Below are positions 6,123-13,274 of a stretch of 13,651 nt of DNA, piece by piece (the stretch's first letter is position 1; every line of letters begins with the position of its first letter). A program made the position numbers and the translations under genes. The DNA is taken from positions 1-13,651 of the forward strand of contig DATAOB010000025.1 of assembly GCA_036265935.1 (NCBI GenBank), written 5' to 3'. This DNA is from JAFASC01 sp036265935. Lineage in GTDB: Bacteria > Pseudomonadota > Alphaproteobacteria > Rhizobiales > Beijerinckiaceae. The notes beneath the pieces are model-generated. The model made no database searches. It was not told the DNA's origin and worked only from the letters and a program-made list of their open reading frames with translations.

Positions 6123-6863
6123 CTAAAACGGCTCGCTATACGGCCGCAAATCGACCTCCTGCGTCCAGGTCGAACGCTGTTGTTTGTGGATGAACCAATA
6201 AGCCTCGGCGATGGCGTCGAGGCCGAGCAGCCCATCCTCGCCGCGCTCTTTGATGAGGTCAGGCGCGCGCCGTAGCAGGCGCTCGCCGGCAATGCCGCCA
6301 TCGATGACGACATGCGCGACATGGATGCCGAGCGGTCCATATTCGCGCGCCATGCTTTGCGAGATCATGCGCAACCCCGCTTTGGCGGCGGAGAAATGCG
6401 CGAAACCCGGCTTGCCGCGGATGCTCGCCGAGGCGCCGGTGATGAGGATCGTGCCGCGCCCGAGCGGCACGAGACGGCGCGCCGCCTCGCGGCCCACCAA
6501 AAAGCCGCTGAAACAGCCGACACGCCAAAAATCCTCGAATTGCGCCGCGGTGATTTGGCGGAAATCGATCTTTTGGTTGTTGCCGGCATTGGAGACGACG
6601 AGGTCGACCGGATCGAAGCCGCTGCCCGGCGACATCGCGCGATCGAACAGTTTCAGGATGCTCGCTTCATCCGTTGCATCTGCCGCGATCGCTTCGGCCG
6701 TGCCGCCGCGCTCCGTAATGGTCTTGGCGACCTGATCGATCTTCGCCTGCGTGCGGCCGGCGACGAGCACGTGATAGCCGCCGCTCGCGAATTTGCGGCA
6801 GAGCGCGGCGCCGAGCCCCTTCTCGGCCCCGACGCCGACAACGAGCGCTGTGGGTTTTACCAT
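6123..6863 (-). CDS. Atypical short-chain dehydrogenase/reductase (SDR)
   Basis: A 246-residue Rossmann-fold protein. The nucleotide-binding loop is GVGAEKGLG (10-18), AGRT (35-38) follows the second strand, and SNAGNN (91-96) is the structural NAG motif. The active-site Ser region is ITGASAS (141-147). Where SDRs have Y-x-x-x-K this protein has F157-S-A-A-K161, confirmed by the TTC codon, so the catalytic Tyr hydroxyl is missing. Cofactor binding should remain but classical hydride transfer is doubtful. The HVAHVVIDGGI block (181-191) after the active site is intact. ATG 6863 is chosen because AGGAGA precedes it; the longer frame to 6911 lies within the MFS gene. The gene starts 10 bp after the MFS stop, so they form one operon, probably under the divergent TetR protein. 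Confidence 0.88.
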   Translation of the reverse strand: MVKPTALVVGVGAEKGLGAALCRKFASGGYHVLVAGRTQAKIDQVAKTITERGGTAEAIAADATDEASILKLFDRAMSPGSGFDPVDLVVSNAGNNQKIDFRQITAAQFEDFWRVGCFSGFLVGREAARRLVPLGRGTILITGASASIRGKPGFAHFSAAKAGLRMISQSMAREYGPLGIHVAHVVIDGGIAGERLLRRAPDLIKERGEDGLLGLDAIAEAYWFIHKQQRSTWTQEVDLRPYSEPF

Positions 6864-6873
6864 TCGATGTCTC

Positions 6874-8193
6874 CTAGCGTGCCGGCTGCGGCGCAGGTGT
6901 GACCGGCGCAACCGCCTGCGGGCCCGCTTTGCGGATCAGTAGCACCAGCGCCGAGGCGATGATGCAGGCGCCGCCCGCGGCATAGAAGGCCGGCACGTAG
7001 GTGAGCAGCTCCGTCCGTGTCAGGCCGGCGCCGAAGGCCGCGATCGCCGCGCCGAGCTGGTGGGCGGTGAACACCCAGCCGAAGACGATGCCGGCGCGCT
7101 CCGGCCCGAAATTCTTCGCCGCGAGCCGCACGGTCGGCGGCACGGTCGCAATCCAGTCGAGCCCATAGAACGCGGCGAAGACCGACATGCCGTAGATCGT
7201 GAAGGTCGAGTGCGGCAGCGCCAAGAGCGAGAGACCGCGCAGGCCGTAATACCAGAACAGGAGCCAGCGATTGTCGACGCGGTCCGACAGGTAGCCCGAG
7301 GCGATCGTGCCGACGAAATCGAAGGCGCCCATCATCGCCAGCACCGACGCAGCCTCGATCTGCGGCATGCCGAAATCGACGCAGAGCGGGATGAAGTGCG
7401 TCTGCACAAGCCCGTTGGTCGACAGCCCGCAGATAAAGAAGGTGGCAAACAGGATCCAGAAGGTCGGGCTCGCCGAGGCCTGGCCGAGCACCGTGAAGGC
7501 ACGCCCGATCGCCTCGCCGAAATTGCTATGCGACGCCTCCACAGGAGCTGCGCCGTCCTTCTTAGAGCCATAAGGCAAGAGGCCGACGTCTGACGGGCGG
7601 TCGGCCATAAAAAGCACGACGAGGACCGCCGCAATCGCGAGGCCGATCACCGACGGCGCCAGCGCCCAGCGCCAGCCCACGCGCTCGACAAGCGCGGCGG
7701 CGAGCGGCAGGAAGATCAGCTGCCCCGTCGCATTGGCGGCGGTGAGGATGCCGAGGACAAGACCGCGTCGCTCGGCAAACCAGCGGGTCGAGACGATGGC
7801 GCCGAGGACCAGCGCTGTCAGGCCGGTCCCGATGCCAATGATGACGCCCCATGATAATACCAGCTGCCAGACGTGGTGCATGGCAACGGCGACGAGCAGC
7901 CCGAGGATGATCATCGCGACTGCGGTAAGGACGACGTTGCGGATGCCGTAGCGTTCGATCAGCGCGGCCGCGAACGGCGCCATCAAGCCGAAGATGACAA
8001 GGCGCAGCGCCAGGGCGCTCGAAATCTGCCCGACATCCCAGCCATATTCCTTGGTGAGCGGCAGAATCAGTGCGCCCGGCACGCCGATCGCGCCGGCAGT
8101 GGTGACGCTGACGCATAATGTCACCGCCACGATCACCCAGCCATAATGAACGCCGAGCCGATCGAGGCGAGCCGCAAGGGCGCGTGCCAGCAT
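6874..8193 (-). CDS. MFS transporter (monocarboxylate / oxalate-formate type)
   Basis: A 439-residue integral inner-membrane protein with about 12 hydrophobic segments, split by a charged loop around residues 205-230 (ADRPSDVGLLPYGSKKDG) between the two six-helix halves. The opening HYGWVIVAVTLCVSV and the helix-rich GVPGALILPLTKEYGWDVGQ are typical of MFS members resembling oxalate/formate and monocarboxylate carriers. The inter-helix motif after TM2 (ERYGIRNV) and its second-half counterpart (SDRVDNR) fit MFS motif A. The substrate is probably a small organic anion, but this is inference. ATG 8193 has a strong AGGGAGGT ribosome-binding site; the upstream extension to 8235 reaches into the promoter. 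First gene of the MFS-SDR operon, divergent from the TetR gene. Confidence 0.9.
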   Translation of the reverse strand: MLARALAARLDRLGVHYGWVIVAVTLCVSVTTAGAIGVPGALILPLTKEYGWDVGQISSALALRLVIFGLMAPFAAALIERYGIRNVVLTAVAMIILGLLVAVAMHHVWQLVLSWGVIIGIGTGLTALVLGAIVSTRWFAERRGLVLGILTAANATGQLIFLPLAAALVERVGWRWALAPSVIGLAIAAVLVVLFMADRPSDVGLLPYGSKKDGAAPVEASHSNFGEAIGRAFTVLGQASASPTFWILFATFFICGLSTNGLVQTHFIPLCVDFGMPQIEAASVLAMMGAFDFVGTIASGYLSDRVDNRWLLFWYYGLRGLSLLALPHSTFTIYGMSVFAAFYGLDWIATVPPTVRLAAKNFGPERAGIVFGWVFTAHQLGAAIAAFGAGLTRTELLTYVPAFYAAGGACIIASALVLLIRKAGPQAVAPVTPAPQPAR

Positions 8194-8236
8194 GTGTTGA
8201 CCTCCCTGCGGCGACCCCTTGCTTGAAATGCACAAG

Positions 8237-8281
8237 GGATATAAGGATGACTATCCTCATTATATGAGGATGACGATCATC
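8237..8281. promoter_or_regulatory. Palindromic operator region between the MFS and TetR genes
   Basis: The core is a perfect 19-bp palindrome ATCCTCATTATATGAGGAT (8253-8271; 8-bp arms, TAT centre), the usual size of a TetR-family operator. Smaller palindromes abut it: GGATA/TATCC (8237-8241 with 8252-8256) and GATGA/TCATC (8269-8273 with 8277-8281). AGGATGAC is directly repeated at 8244 and 8267, 23 bp apart. The core covers a TATAAT (minus strand, 8264-8259) that could be the MFS -10 box, so binding there would block the promoter. Confidence 0.7.
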
Positions 8282-8291
8282 ATCTTGTCAA
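8259..8291 (-). promoter_or_regulatory. Possible promoter of the MFS-SDR operon
   Basis: On the minus strand there is a perfect TTGACA (8291-8286) and a perfect TATAAT (8264-8259). Both hexamers match the consensus, but the spacing is 21 bp rather than 17, so activity may depend on DNA distortion, or only one box is used. The -10 box falls inside the palindromic operator. Confidence 0.4.
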
Positions 8292-8308
8292 GCGGCCGGA
8301 GCGCGAAC

Positions 8309-8911
8309 ATGCGGATCAGCAAAGCCCAGACGAGAGAGAACAAGGCGAGGATTGTCGCCGCCGCAGCCCAGCTCTTCCGTGAACGCGGGTTCGAGCGGGT
8401 CGGCGTCGCAGAAGTCATGCAAGCTGCCGGTCTCACCCATGGCGGCTTCTACAACCACTTCGATTCGAAGAAGCAGCTCGAGGAAGAGGCCTGCACGCTC
8501 TCGTTCGGCGAGGCGCTCGGGCCGCTGTCGCGCATCGGCGAGCTCGATTCCCGGCGCAGGCGGCGCGCGGCCTTCGCGGCGTATGTGGAAGGCTACCTCA
8601 GGCAGCGCGAGCCGGCCGGCTCCGCCCCGCGCTGTCCGTTCGTCGTGTTCGGCTCGGACATGCCGCGCCAGGACGAGCGCACGCGCGGCGTCTTCGGCAA
8701 GGGGCTGCGCGATTATCTCGACAAATTTGCCAACGCGCTGCGGCGCAAATCGAAGAAGCCGGAGGAGACCCGCGCCGACGCGATCTTTGCGCTCGCGGCG
8801 ATGGTCGGCGCCTCAACGCTCGCCTACGGTGTCGATGAAATCGATAAAGAACTGGCGCAGGACATACGCACCAGCGTTCGCGAGCGCCTGATCGACGAGT
8901 TCGGCGAGTGA
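8309..8911 (+). CDS. TetR/AcrR family transcriptional regulator
   Basis: A 200-residue repressor-type protein. The N-terminal DNA-binding domain is clear: KARIVAAAAQLFRERGFERV (12-31), then the helix-turn-helix VAEVMQAAGLTHGGFYNHF (33-51), ending in the hallmark FYNHFDSKKQL. The C-terminal ligand and dimer domain (about 60-200) includes RCPFVVFGSDMPRQDERTR, similar to the TetR subgroup that regulates small-molecule efflux and quinone or aldehyde responses; the ligand is unknown. ATG 8309 is chosen because GGAG (8298-8301) sits 7 bases upstream and the HTH begins at the usual distance; the longer frame from 8219 would run through the operator. Divergent from the MFS gene across 115 bp, and expected to repress the MFS-SDR operon and itself. 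Confidence 0.92.
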   Translation: MRISKAQTRENKARIVAAAAQLFRERGFERVGVAEVMQAAGLTHGGFYNHFDSKKQLEEEACTLSFGEALGPLSRIGELDSRRRRRAAFAAYVEGYLRQREPAGSAPRCPFVVFGSDMPRQDERTRGVFGKGLRDYLDKFANALRRKSKKPEETRADAIFALAAMVGASTLAYGVDEIDKELAQDIRTSVRERLIDEFGE

Positions 8912-8986
8912 GGCCTCGCCCGCCGATGCTAGCGCGGCCTCCGCTACGCCGTTAAGGTCCCGGGAAACTCGGGAGAGCGCAAACGC

Positions 8987-9745
8987 ATGGACCTCGAAAC
9001 AAAGGCGCAGTCCGACGCCGCGACCGGGCCGCTGACACTTGCGATCGACATCGGTGGCACCGGGTTGAAAGGCGCCGTACTCAATGCGAGCGGTGAGCTT
9101 TTCACCGATCGCGTCCGCGTGCCGACGCCGGAGAACAGCACGCCGCAAAACGTCGTCGAATCGCTTGTCGAACTTGCCGCCCAGCTTGGGCACTTCGATC
9201 GTGTGTCGGTCGGCTTCCCCGGCGTCATCCGCCGCGGCGTGGCGCTGACCGCGCCGCATCTCGGCACCGAAGATTGGCGCGACTTTCCCCTGGCTAAAAC
9301 GCTCGGCGAGCGGCTGAACGCGCCGGTGCGCATCCTCAACGATGCGAGCGTGCAGGGCTACGGCGTCATTTCAGGGAGCGGCGTCGAATGCGTAATCACG
9401 CTCGGCACGGGCGTCGGCTTCGCTCTCTATGAGAATGGCGTGCTCGGGCCGCATATGGAGCTCGGGCGCTATCCCGTACACAAGAACACGCTGCTCGACG
9501 ATTATCTCGGCCGGGTGGCGTTTCGCAAGATCAGCCGAAAACATTGGAACCGGCGCGTTCACCGCGTCCTTGCATATCTCGACACGTTGGTGAACTACGA
9601 CGTGCTCTATATCGGTGGCGGGAATGCGAAGTACATCGATCTCAAGCTCCCGAAGCACGTGCGGATAGTGCCGAACGAAGCCGGCGTCACCGGCGGAATA
9701 AAACTTTGGGAACCGCGCGTCGACTACGCCTTTGCGGAGATATGA
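8987..9745 (+). CDS. ROK family sugar kinase, polyphosphate glucokinase (PpgK)-like
   Basis: A 252-residue ASKHA-fold kinase. The phosphate-1 motif is IDIGGTGLKGAVL (20-32), VSVGFPGVIRRG (73-84) is the sugar-site strand, LNDAS (117-121) carries the catalytic Asp D119, ITLGTGVGFALYENG (137-151) is phosphate-2, and YIGGG (208-212) is the adenosine or polyphosphate region. The RVPTPENSTPQ stretch and the short length without the CxCGxxGC zinc motif resemble polyphosphate/ATP glucokinases, which phosphorylate glucose. The ROK E-x-G-H site reads E158-L-G-R161, with the His replaced. GGGAGA lies upstream of the ATG. The gene ends 15 bp before gluQ and is probably co-transcribed with it. A glucokinase using only ATP is the main alternative. 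Confidence 0.82.
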   Translation: MDLETKAQSDAATGPLTLAIDIGGTGLKGAVLNASGELFTDRVRVPTPENSTPQNVVESLVELAAQLGHFDRVSVGFPGVIRRGVALTAPHLGTEDWRDFPLAKTLGERLNAPVRILNDASVQGYGVISGSGVECVITLGTGVGFALYENGVLGPHMELGRYPVHKNTLLDDYLGRVAFRKISRKHWNRRVHRVLAYLDTLVNYDVLYIGGGNAKYIDLKLPKHVRIVPNEAGVTGGIKLWEPRVDYAFAEI

Positions 9746-9760
9746 CGCGCGCCTGAGGAG

Positions 9761-10621
9761 ATGCCCGACTTAGTTCCGGTCTTCCGCTTCGCACCATCGC
9801 CGAACGGCTTCCTTCATCTCGGCCACGCCTATTCCGCGTTGCTCAACGCCAAAATGGCGCGCGAAACCGGCGGCCGCTTGCTTCTGCGCATCGAAGACAT
9901 CGACGTCGCGCGCTGCCGGCCGGAATACGAAGGCGCGATTTACGAGGACCTCGCCTGGATCGGCTTCAACTGGGAAGAGCCGGTGCGCCGGCAAAGCGAG
10001 CATCTTTCCAATTATGCCCGAGCGCTCGATCGCTTACGCCACCACGACCTCACCTATCCCTGCTTTTGCACGCGCGGCAATATTGCACGCGCGATCGCCG
10101 GCCGGGCGGACTGGCCGCGCGATCCCGACGGTTCGCCGCTTTATCCGGGAACATGCCGGCGCTTAGACGCAAAGACGCGGGAGGCGCGCTTAGCGTCGAG
10201 CGAGCGTCCGGCATGGCGGCTTAACATGGAGAAAGCCATCGGTGTCGTCGAGCCTCTCACGTGGACTGAATACGGCACCGGGAATGTCGCGCAGGAACTT
10301 GGCGCCGAACCGCAGGCCTGGGGCGATGTCGTTGTCGCGCGCCGCGATATTGCGACGAGTTATCACATCTGTGTCGTCGTCGACGATGCAGCGCAGGACA
10401 TAACGGACGTGGTGCGCGGCAAGGACCTGTTCGCCTCGACCGGCGTACATCGCCTGCTGCAGGTGCTGCTCGGATTGCCCGCCCCGCGTTACCACCATCA
10501 CGAGCTGATCACAGAAGCGGGTGGGCACAAGCTCTCGAAGAGCCGCGGCTCGCCGACGTTGCGCGATCTGCGCGCTGGCGGAATGATGCCGGAAAAGATC
10601 AGGAGTGCAGTGGGGCTTTAG
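9761..10621 (+). CDS. gluQ: Glutamyl-Q tRNA(Asp) synthetase
   Basis: Activates glutamate and attaches it to the queuosine base at position 34 of tRNA(Asp), rather than to the tRNA 3' end. The 286-residue protein is a truncated glutamyl-tRNA synthetase catalytic core with no anticodon domain, the defining feature of the family. The class I signatures are present: FRFAPSPNGFLHLGHAYSAL (8-27, HIGH-like HLGH 19-22), LLRIEDID (41-48), and KLSKS (257-261). A zinc site is visible as C101-x-C103 and C132, with Y128 nearby. Start ATG 9761 is forced by an in-frame TGA at 9743 and by the conserved motif starting at residue 8. GAGGAG touches the ATG directly, closer than normal. The stop overlaps the stop of the convergent M23 gene. 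Confidence 0.95.
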   Translation: MPDLVPVFRFAPSPNGFLHLGHAYSALLNAKMARETGGRLLLRIEDIDVARCRPEYEGAIYEDLAWIGFNWEEPVRRQSEHLSNYARALDRLRHHDLTYPCFCTRGNIARAIAGRADWPRDPDGSPLYPGTCRRLDAKTREARLASSERPAWRLNMEKAIGVVEPLTWTEYGTGNVAQELGAEPQAWGDVVVARRDIATSYHICVVVDDAAQDITDVVRGKDLFASTGVHRLLQVLLGLPAPRYHHHELITEAGGHKLSKSRGSPTLRDLRAGGMMPEKIRSAVGL

Positions 10622-12684
10622 TTCGCCGCGGATTGCCGCCGCGCCAGGCTCGCCGTCGCGTTCGGCGCTTTCGCCATTAGGCTATCTATGCGATCGCGCT
10701 CGCGCGAGAACGAGGCCAGCATCTTACCGTCAAACTCGCGCGTGCGCGCTAGCTTCACCCGCATCGGGTCGACGAAATGGCCGTTGACCATCACCTCGTA
10801 ATGCAAATGCGGACCCGTCGAAAGGCCGCTCGAGCCCAAGAATCCGAGGACCTGGCCCTGCTTGATCCGCAGCCCTTCCTTGATGCCGCGTGCGAAGCCG
10901 GACATGTGATTATAGGCGGTTACATACCCGTTGGCGTGCTGGATTTCGACGCGGCGGCCATAGCCCGCGTCCCAAGTGGCCTTGATGATGGTTCCGTTGC
11001 CGGCGGCGAAAATCGGCGTGCCGATCGGCGCAGCCCAATCGACGCCGGTGTGCATCTTGGCGTAACCGAGGATCGGATGACGACGATAGCCGAAGCCGGA
11101 ACGCATCTCGCCCCAGGCGATCGGTTTGCGCACCAGGAATTTGCGCGTCGAGCGGCCGTTCTCGTCATAAAAGTCGAGCAAACCGTCATCCGGTGTCTGG
11201 AACCGGTAATATTTGAAGGTTTCGTTGCGCGCGGTGATCGAGGCGTAGAGCAGCTCCTCTCTCCCGTCGATGTCGTCCGGCTCGCTGTAGAAGGCGTCGA
11301 ACGAGTCGCCCGCATTAACGGCGCGCTGGAAATCGACGTCGTTGGCGAAAATACGCACGAGGTCGTCGATCACCGGACGCGGTATCTCCTGTTTCAGCGC
11401 GGTTTCGTAAAGCGAATCGTAGAGCCGCATCCCGCCTGAATCCTGATCGTCGTCGGCTTCGTCAGGACTCATAGGCTTCGCGGTGCCCTGCTGCTGCGGT
11501 GTCGCCAGCGCAACCTGCATATAATCGCCGCGATCGCTGATCGCAGCCATGGCCTCGAGTCGGTCGTCGATATAAACCGAGATGCGGGCGAGCTGCATGT
11601 TCTTTCCCGACGCGTCGAAATCGGCATAAAGCAGCTTCAATCTGCGGCCTTCGCTCGGCATGTCGGTGCGCTTGCCCTTGAGCGCGGCGACGATGTTCGG
11701 GATTTTGTCGCGCGGCACGTTATTGGCGGCGAGCACGTCTTCGAAGGATTCGCCGCGGCGTACGGTAACGAGCCGCTCCTCCATTTGCGTGGGCTGCTGC
11801 GCCGGCTCCGCCTTCGGCACCAGCGTGACGTTCTCCGGGATCATCCGCACTTCGATGGAGGAGAACGGAGACCGCTGGATCGGCTCTCCGAGATTGGCAT
11901 AGGCGAGCGCATCGCCGGTTCCGAGCCCAGCGCGGCTCGTGCGCATCAAGAGAAGTTGCGCGGGAAGCGCCAGCGAGGGCTTGTTACCGGCCGAGATCAT
12001 GTTCTTCACATGCTCGATCACCTGGGCCTGGACCTCAGGAAGCGAGAGCGTGGCAGCAGAGAACGGCGTCTGATCCATGCCGAGATCGCGGGTGACGAAA
12101 GAGACCTCCGCGTCATCCTGCGCAGGGGGTGCGGCCTCGGGGATCTGCTCGACGCCGTTGCGCGCGCCCGTCAGCACTTTGAGCGGATTGAATGGCGGCA
12201 CCTCATCGGCAAAGCCGGTCGCGTTCAGCGTCAGCGTGGTCGACACTTTGGTGAAGCCGCGGGTACGGATCACTTCCTTCTCGCCACTCTTGACGATTGT
12301 CGGCGTGCGGAAGCTCTGCTTGGCGGCGACAATGTCGACGCTCTTCACCAAGCGGTCGCCCTTGCGCGGATTGACGGCCGCATCGGTTTTCTCGGCACGC
12401 GGAACCGCGGGCGTCGGCGGCTCGGCGAAGTTCGATTGGCCGTCGAGCGCCGAGTAGACGGCGGCGCCGATGAGGAGAGCCCCGGTTAAGCCGGTGAGAC
12501 AGGTGCCGCTCAGCCAGCGCAGTGAGATATGGCGATGGTCTTCGGGGCTATGGCGGCGTCCATCGGCTTCGATCGGGGGCTCGGTGCCGATATCGGCAGA
12601 GGGGGCGTGACGGCCCCACGACAATGCCAAGACCGCCGCCTGCGTCTGCACCGAGATAAAGTCCGTTGGGCTGAGCTGGAACAT
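10618..12684 (-). CDS. Membrane-anchored M23 (LytM/MepM-like) peptidoglycan endopeptidase
   Basis: A 688-residue zinc peptidase predicted to cut peptide cross-links in peptidoglycan. One transmembrane anchor near the N-terminus (about 57-80, WLSGTCLTGLTGALLIGAAV) leaves the rest in the periplasm. A long low-complexity linker (about 85-300) is followed by an OapA/LysM-like module (303-352, VTVRRGESFEDVLAANNVPR), a Csd3-like middle domain (about 360-520) and the M23 domain (about 525-645). The metal ligands are intact: H545 and D549 in MHTGVDW and H628 in the H-L-H pair (626-628) of GPHLHYE, plus N592-H593. The order matches MepM. ATG 12684 gives the usual short cytoplasmic tail; the frame stays open to 12891 but without a better start. 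The start codon lies in a 9-bp hairpin. Confidence 0.9.
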   Translation of the reverse strand: MFQLSPTDFISVQTQAAVLALSWGRHAPSADIGTEPPIEADGRRHSPEDHRHISLRWLSGTCLTGLTGALLIGAAVYSALDGQSNFAEPPTPAVPRAEKTDAAVNPRKGDRLVKSVDIVAAKQSFRTPTIVKSGEKEVIRTRGFTKVSTTLTLNATGFADEVPPFNPLKVLTGARNGVEQIPEAAPPAQDDAEVSFVTRDLGMDQTPFSAATLSLPEVQAQVIEHVKNMISAGNKPSLALPAQLLLMRTSRAGLGTGDALAYANLGEPIQRSPFSSIEVRMIPENVTLVPKAEPAQQPTQMEERLVTVRRGESFEDVLAANNVPRDKIPNIVAALKGKRTDMPSEGRRLKLLYADFDASGKNMQLARISVYIDDRLEAMAAISDRGDYMQVALATPQQQGTAKPMSPDEADDDQDSGGMRLYDSLYETALKQEIPRPVIDDLVRIFANDVDFQRAVNAGDSFDAFYSEPDDIDGREELLYASITARNETFKYYRFQTPDDGLLDFYDENGRSTRKFLVRKPIAWGEMRSGFGYRRHPILGYAKMHTGVDWAAPIGTPIFAAGNGTIIKATWDAGYGRRVEIQHANGYVTAYNHMSGFARGIKEGLRIKQGQVLGFLGSSGLSTGPHLHYEVMVNGHFVDPMRVKLARTREFDGKMLASFSRERDRIDSLMAKAPNATASLARRQSAAN

Positions 12685-12705
12685 TCGGGCTCGCCGGCCC
12701 GAATG
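12682..12705 (-). promoter_or_regulatory. Hairpin that encloses the M23 gene start codon
   Basis: Perfect 9-bp inverted repeat CATTCGGGC (12682-12690) and GCCCGAATG (12697-12705) with a 6-base loop. Read on the minus strand, the 3' arm ends in the ATG of the M23 gene, so the start codon would be paired in the mRNA. It could alternatively be a DNA-level operator. No separate clear Shine-Dalgarno site is seen between this stem and the coding region. Confidence 0.5.
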
Positions 12706-12898
12706 AGATCGCGCGCCGGCCCCGAACGACGCGGCGAAAAGGAAGCCTGTCGATGGTGGCGCAAATGGGGCGCGCTTCCCATATGTATCTTGCGCACCAG
12801 CGGACGCGAAATCCTCGCTTTGCACAGGCCGTCGACCGCGAGGGAGCCCAAGGAATCCGGGGCTTTGGCGCGCAGTGCAACGTTTTTGCAAATCGCTG

Positions 12899-12928
12899 TT
12901 GACAGTCCGGCGCGAGCGGACCTATATA
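12899..12928 (+). promoter_or_regulatory. rRNA operon promoter
   Basis: TTGACA (12899-12904, a perfect -35) and TATATA (12923-12928, -10) are separated by 18 bp. Transcription would begin near 12935, giving a leader of about 340 nt before 16S. An AT-rich patch (CGTTTTTGCAAAT, 12881-12893) just upstream could be an UP element. The location directly before 16S on the same strand supports the call. Confidence 0.8.
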
Positions 12929-13067
12929 CAGCCATCGACGGCGGGGCTGCTTCGGGCAGCTGCGGCAGGTCGTCTTTCTGAGCTTCTTAGGCCTCTTGCC
13001 ACCCGGTCGACAGATCGGGGCAGCCAGTTCGACCGCCAAAGGGTGTGAGCCCCTCGCTTGGGTACGC

Positions 13068-13079
13068 TGCTGTTTGACA
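13068..13079 (+). promoter_or_regulatory. boxA-like antitermination site
   Basis: TGCTGTTTGACA differs at two of twelve positions from the rrn boxA consensus TGCTCTTTAACA, in the leader 207 bases before 16S. It would bind NusB/S10 and protect the long untranslated transcript from Rho. Confidence 0.6.
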
Positions 13080-13124
13080 ATTGAATCGGAAGAAAGAGAA
13101 ACGTGGACGGCGGAGGTCCTTGCG

Positions 13125-13150
13125 GACCGCTTCCTTTGCGGGAGGCGGTC
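13125..13150 (+). other. Leader hairpin downstream of boxA
   Basis: GACCGCTTCC (13125-13134) pairs with GGAGGCGGTC (13141-13150) over 10 positions with a single G-T wobble around the loop TTTGCG. It is likely a structural or processing element of the pre-rRNA. Confidence 0.5.
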
Positions 13151-13274
13151 GATGAGACACTCTGACTGTCACGTTACTCAAGTCACACCGCGTTCGCGAG
13201 CCGTGAGGGTTTAGCGAGCGAGTGTGCTTGGGACTCGTCAAGAGTTATGTGACTAGTCGGGACAAATCTCAGTT

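Larger units (their letters stand above)
12935..13274 (+). other. rRNA transcript leader
   Basis: About 340 nt with no coding sequence. It begins with a small stem GCTGC/GCAGC (12946-12960) and contains a boxA-like site at 13068 and a long hairpin at 13125-13150. The bases after 13200 probably pair with sequence beyond 16S to form the RNase III processing stem; that partner is outside the window. The 214 bp before the promoter (12685-12898) hold the upstream region of the M23 gene and show no gene. Confidence 0.6.

Noticed and set aside
8903..8920. 6-bp hairpin GGCGAG/CTCGCC at the end of the TetR gene
   Set aside because: Short, no T-run, and expected by chance in GC-rich sequence; too weak to call a terminator.
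12685..12891. 69-residue N-terminal extension of the M23 protein
   Set aside because: Low-complexity, Arg/Gly/Pro-rich and without family resemblance; ATG 12684 already gives the usual cytoplasmic tail and membrane anchor. Not fully excluded.
13074..13079. TTGACA in the rRNA leader as a second promoter
   Set aside because: No -10-like sequence at 16-18 bp downstream; the bases are better explained as part of boxA.
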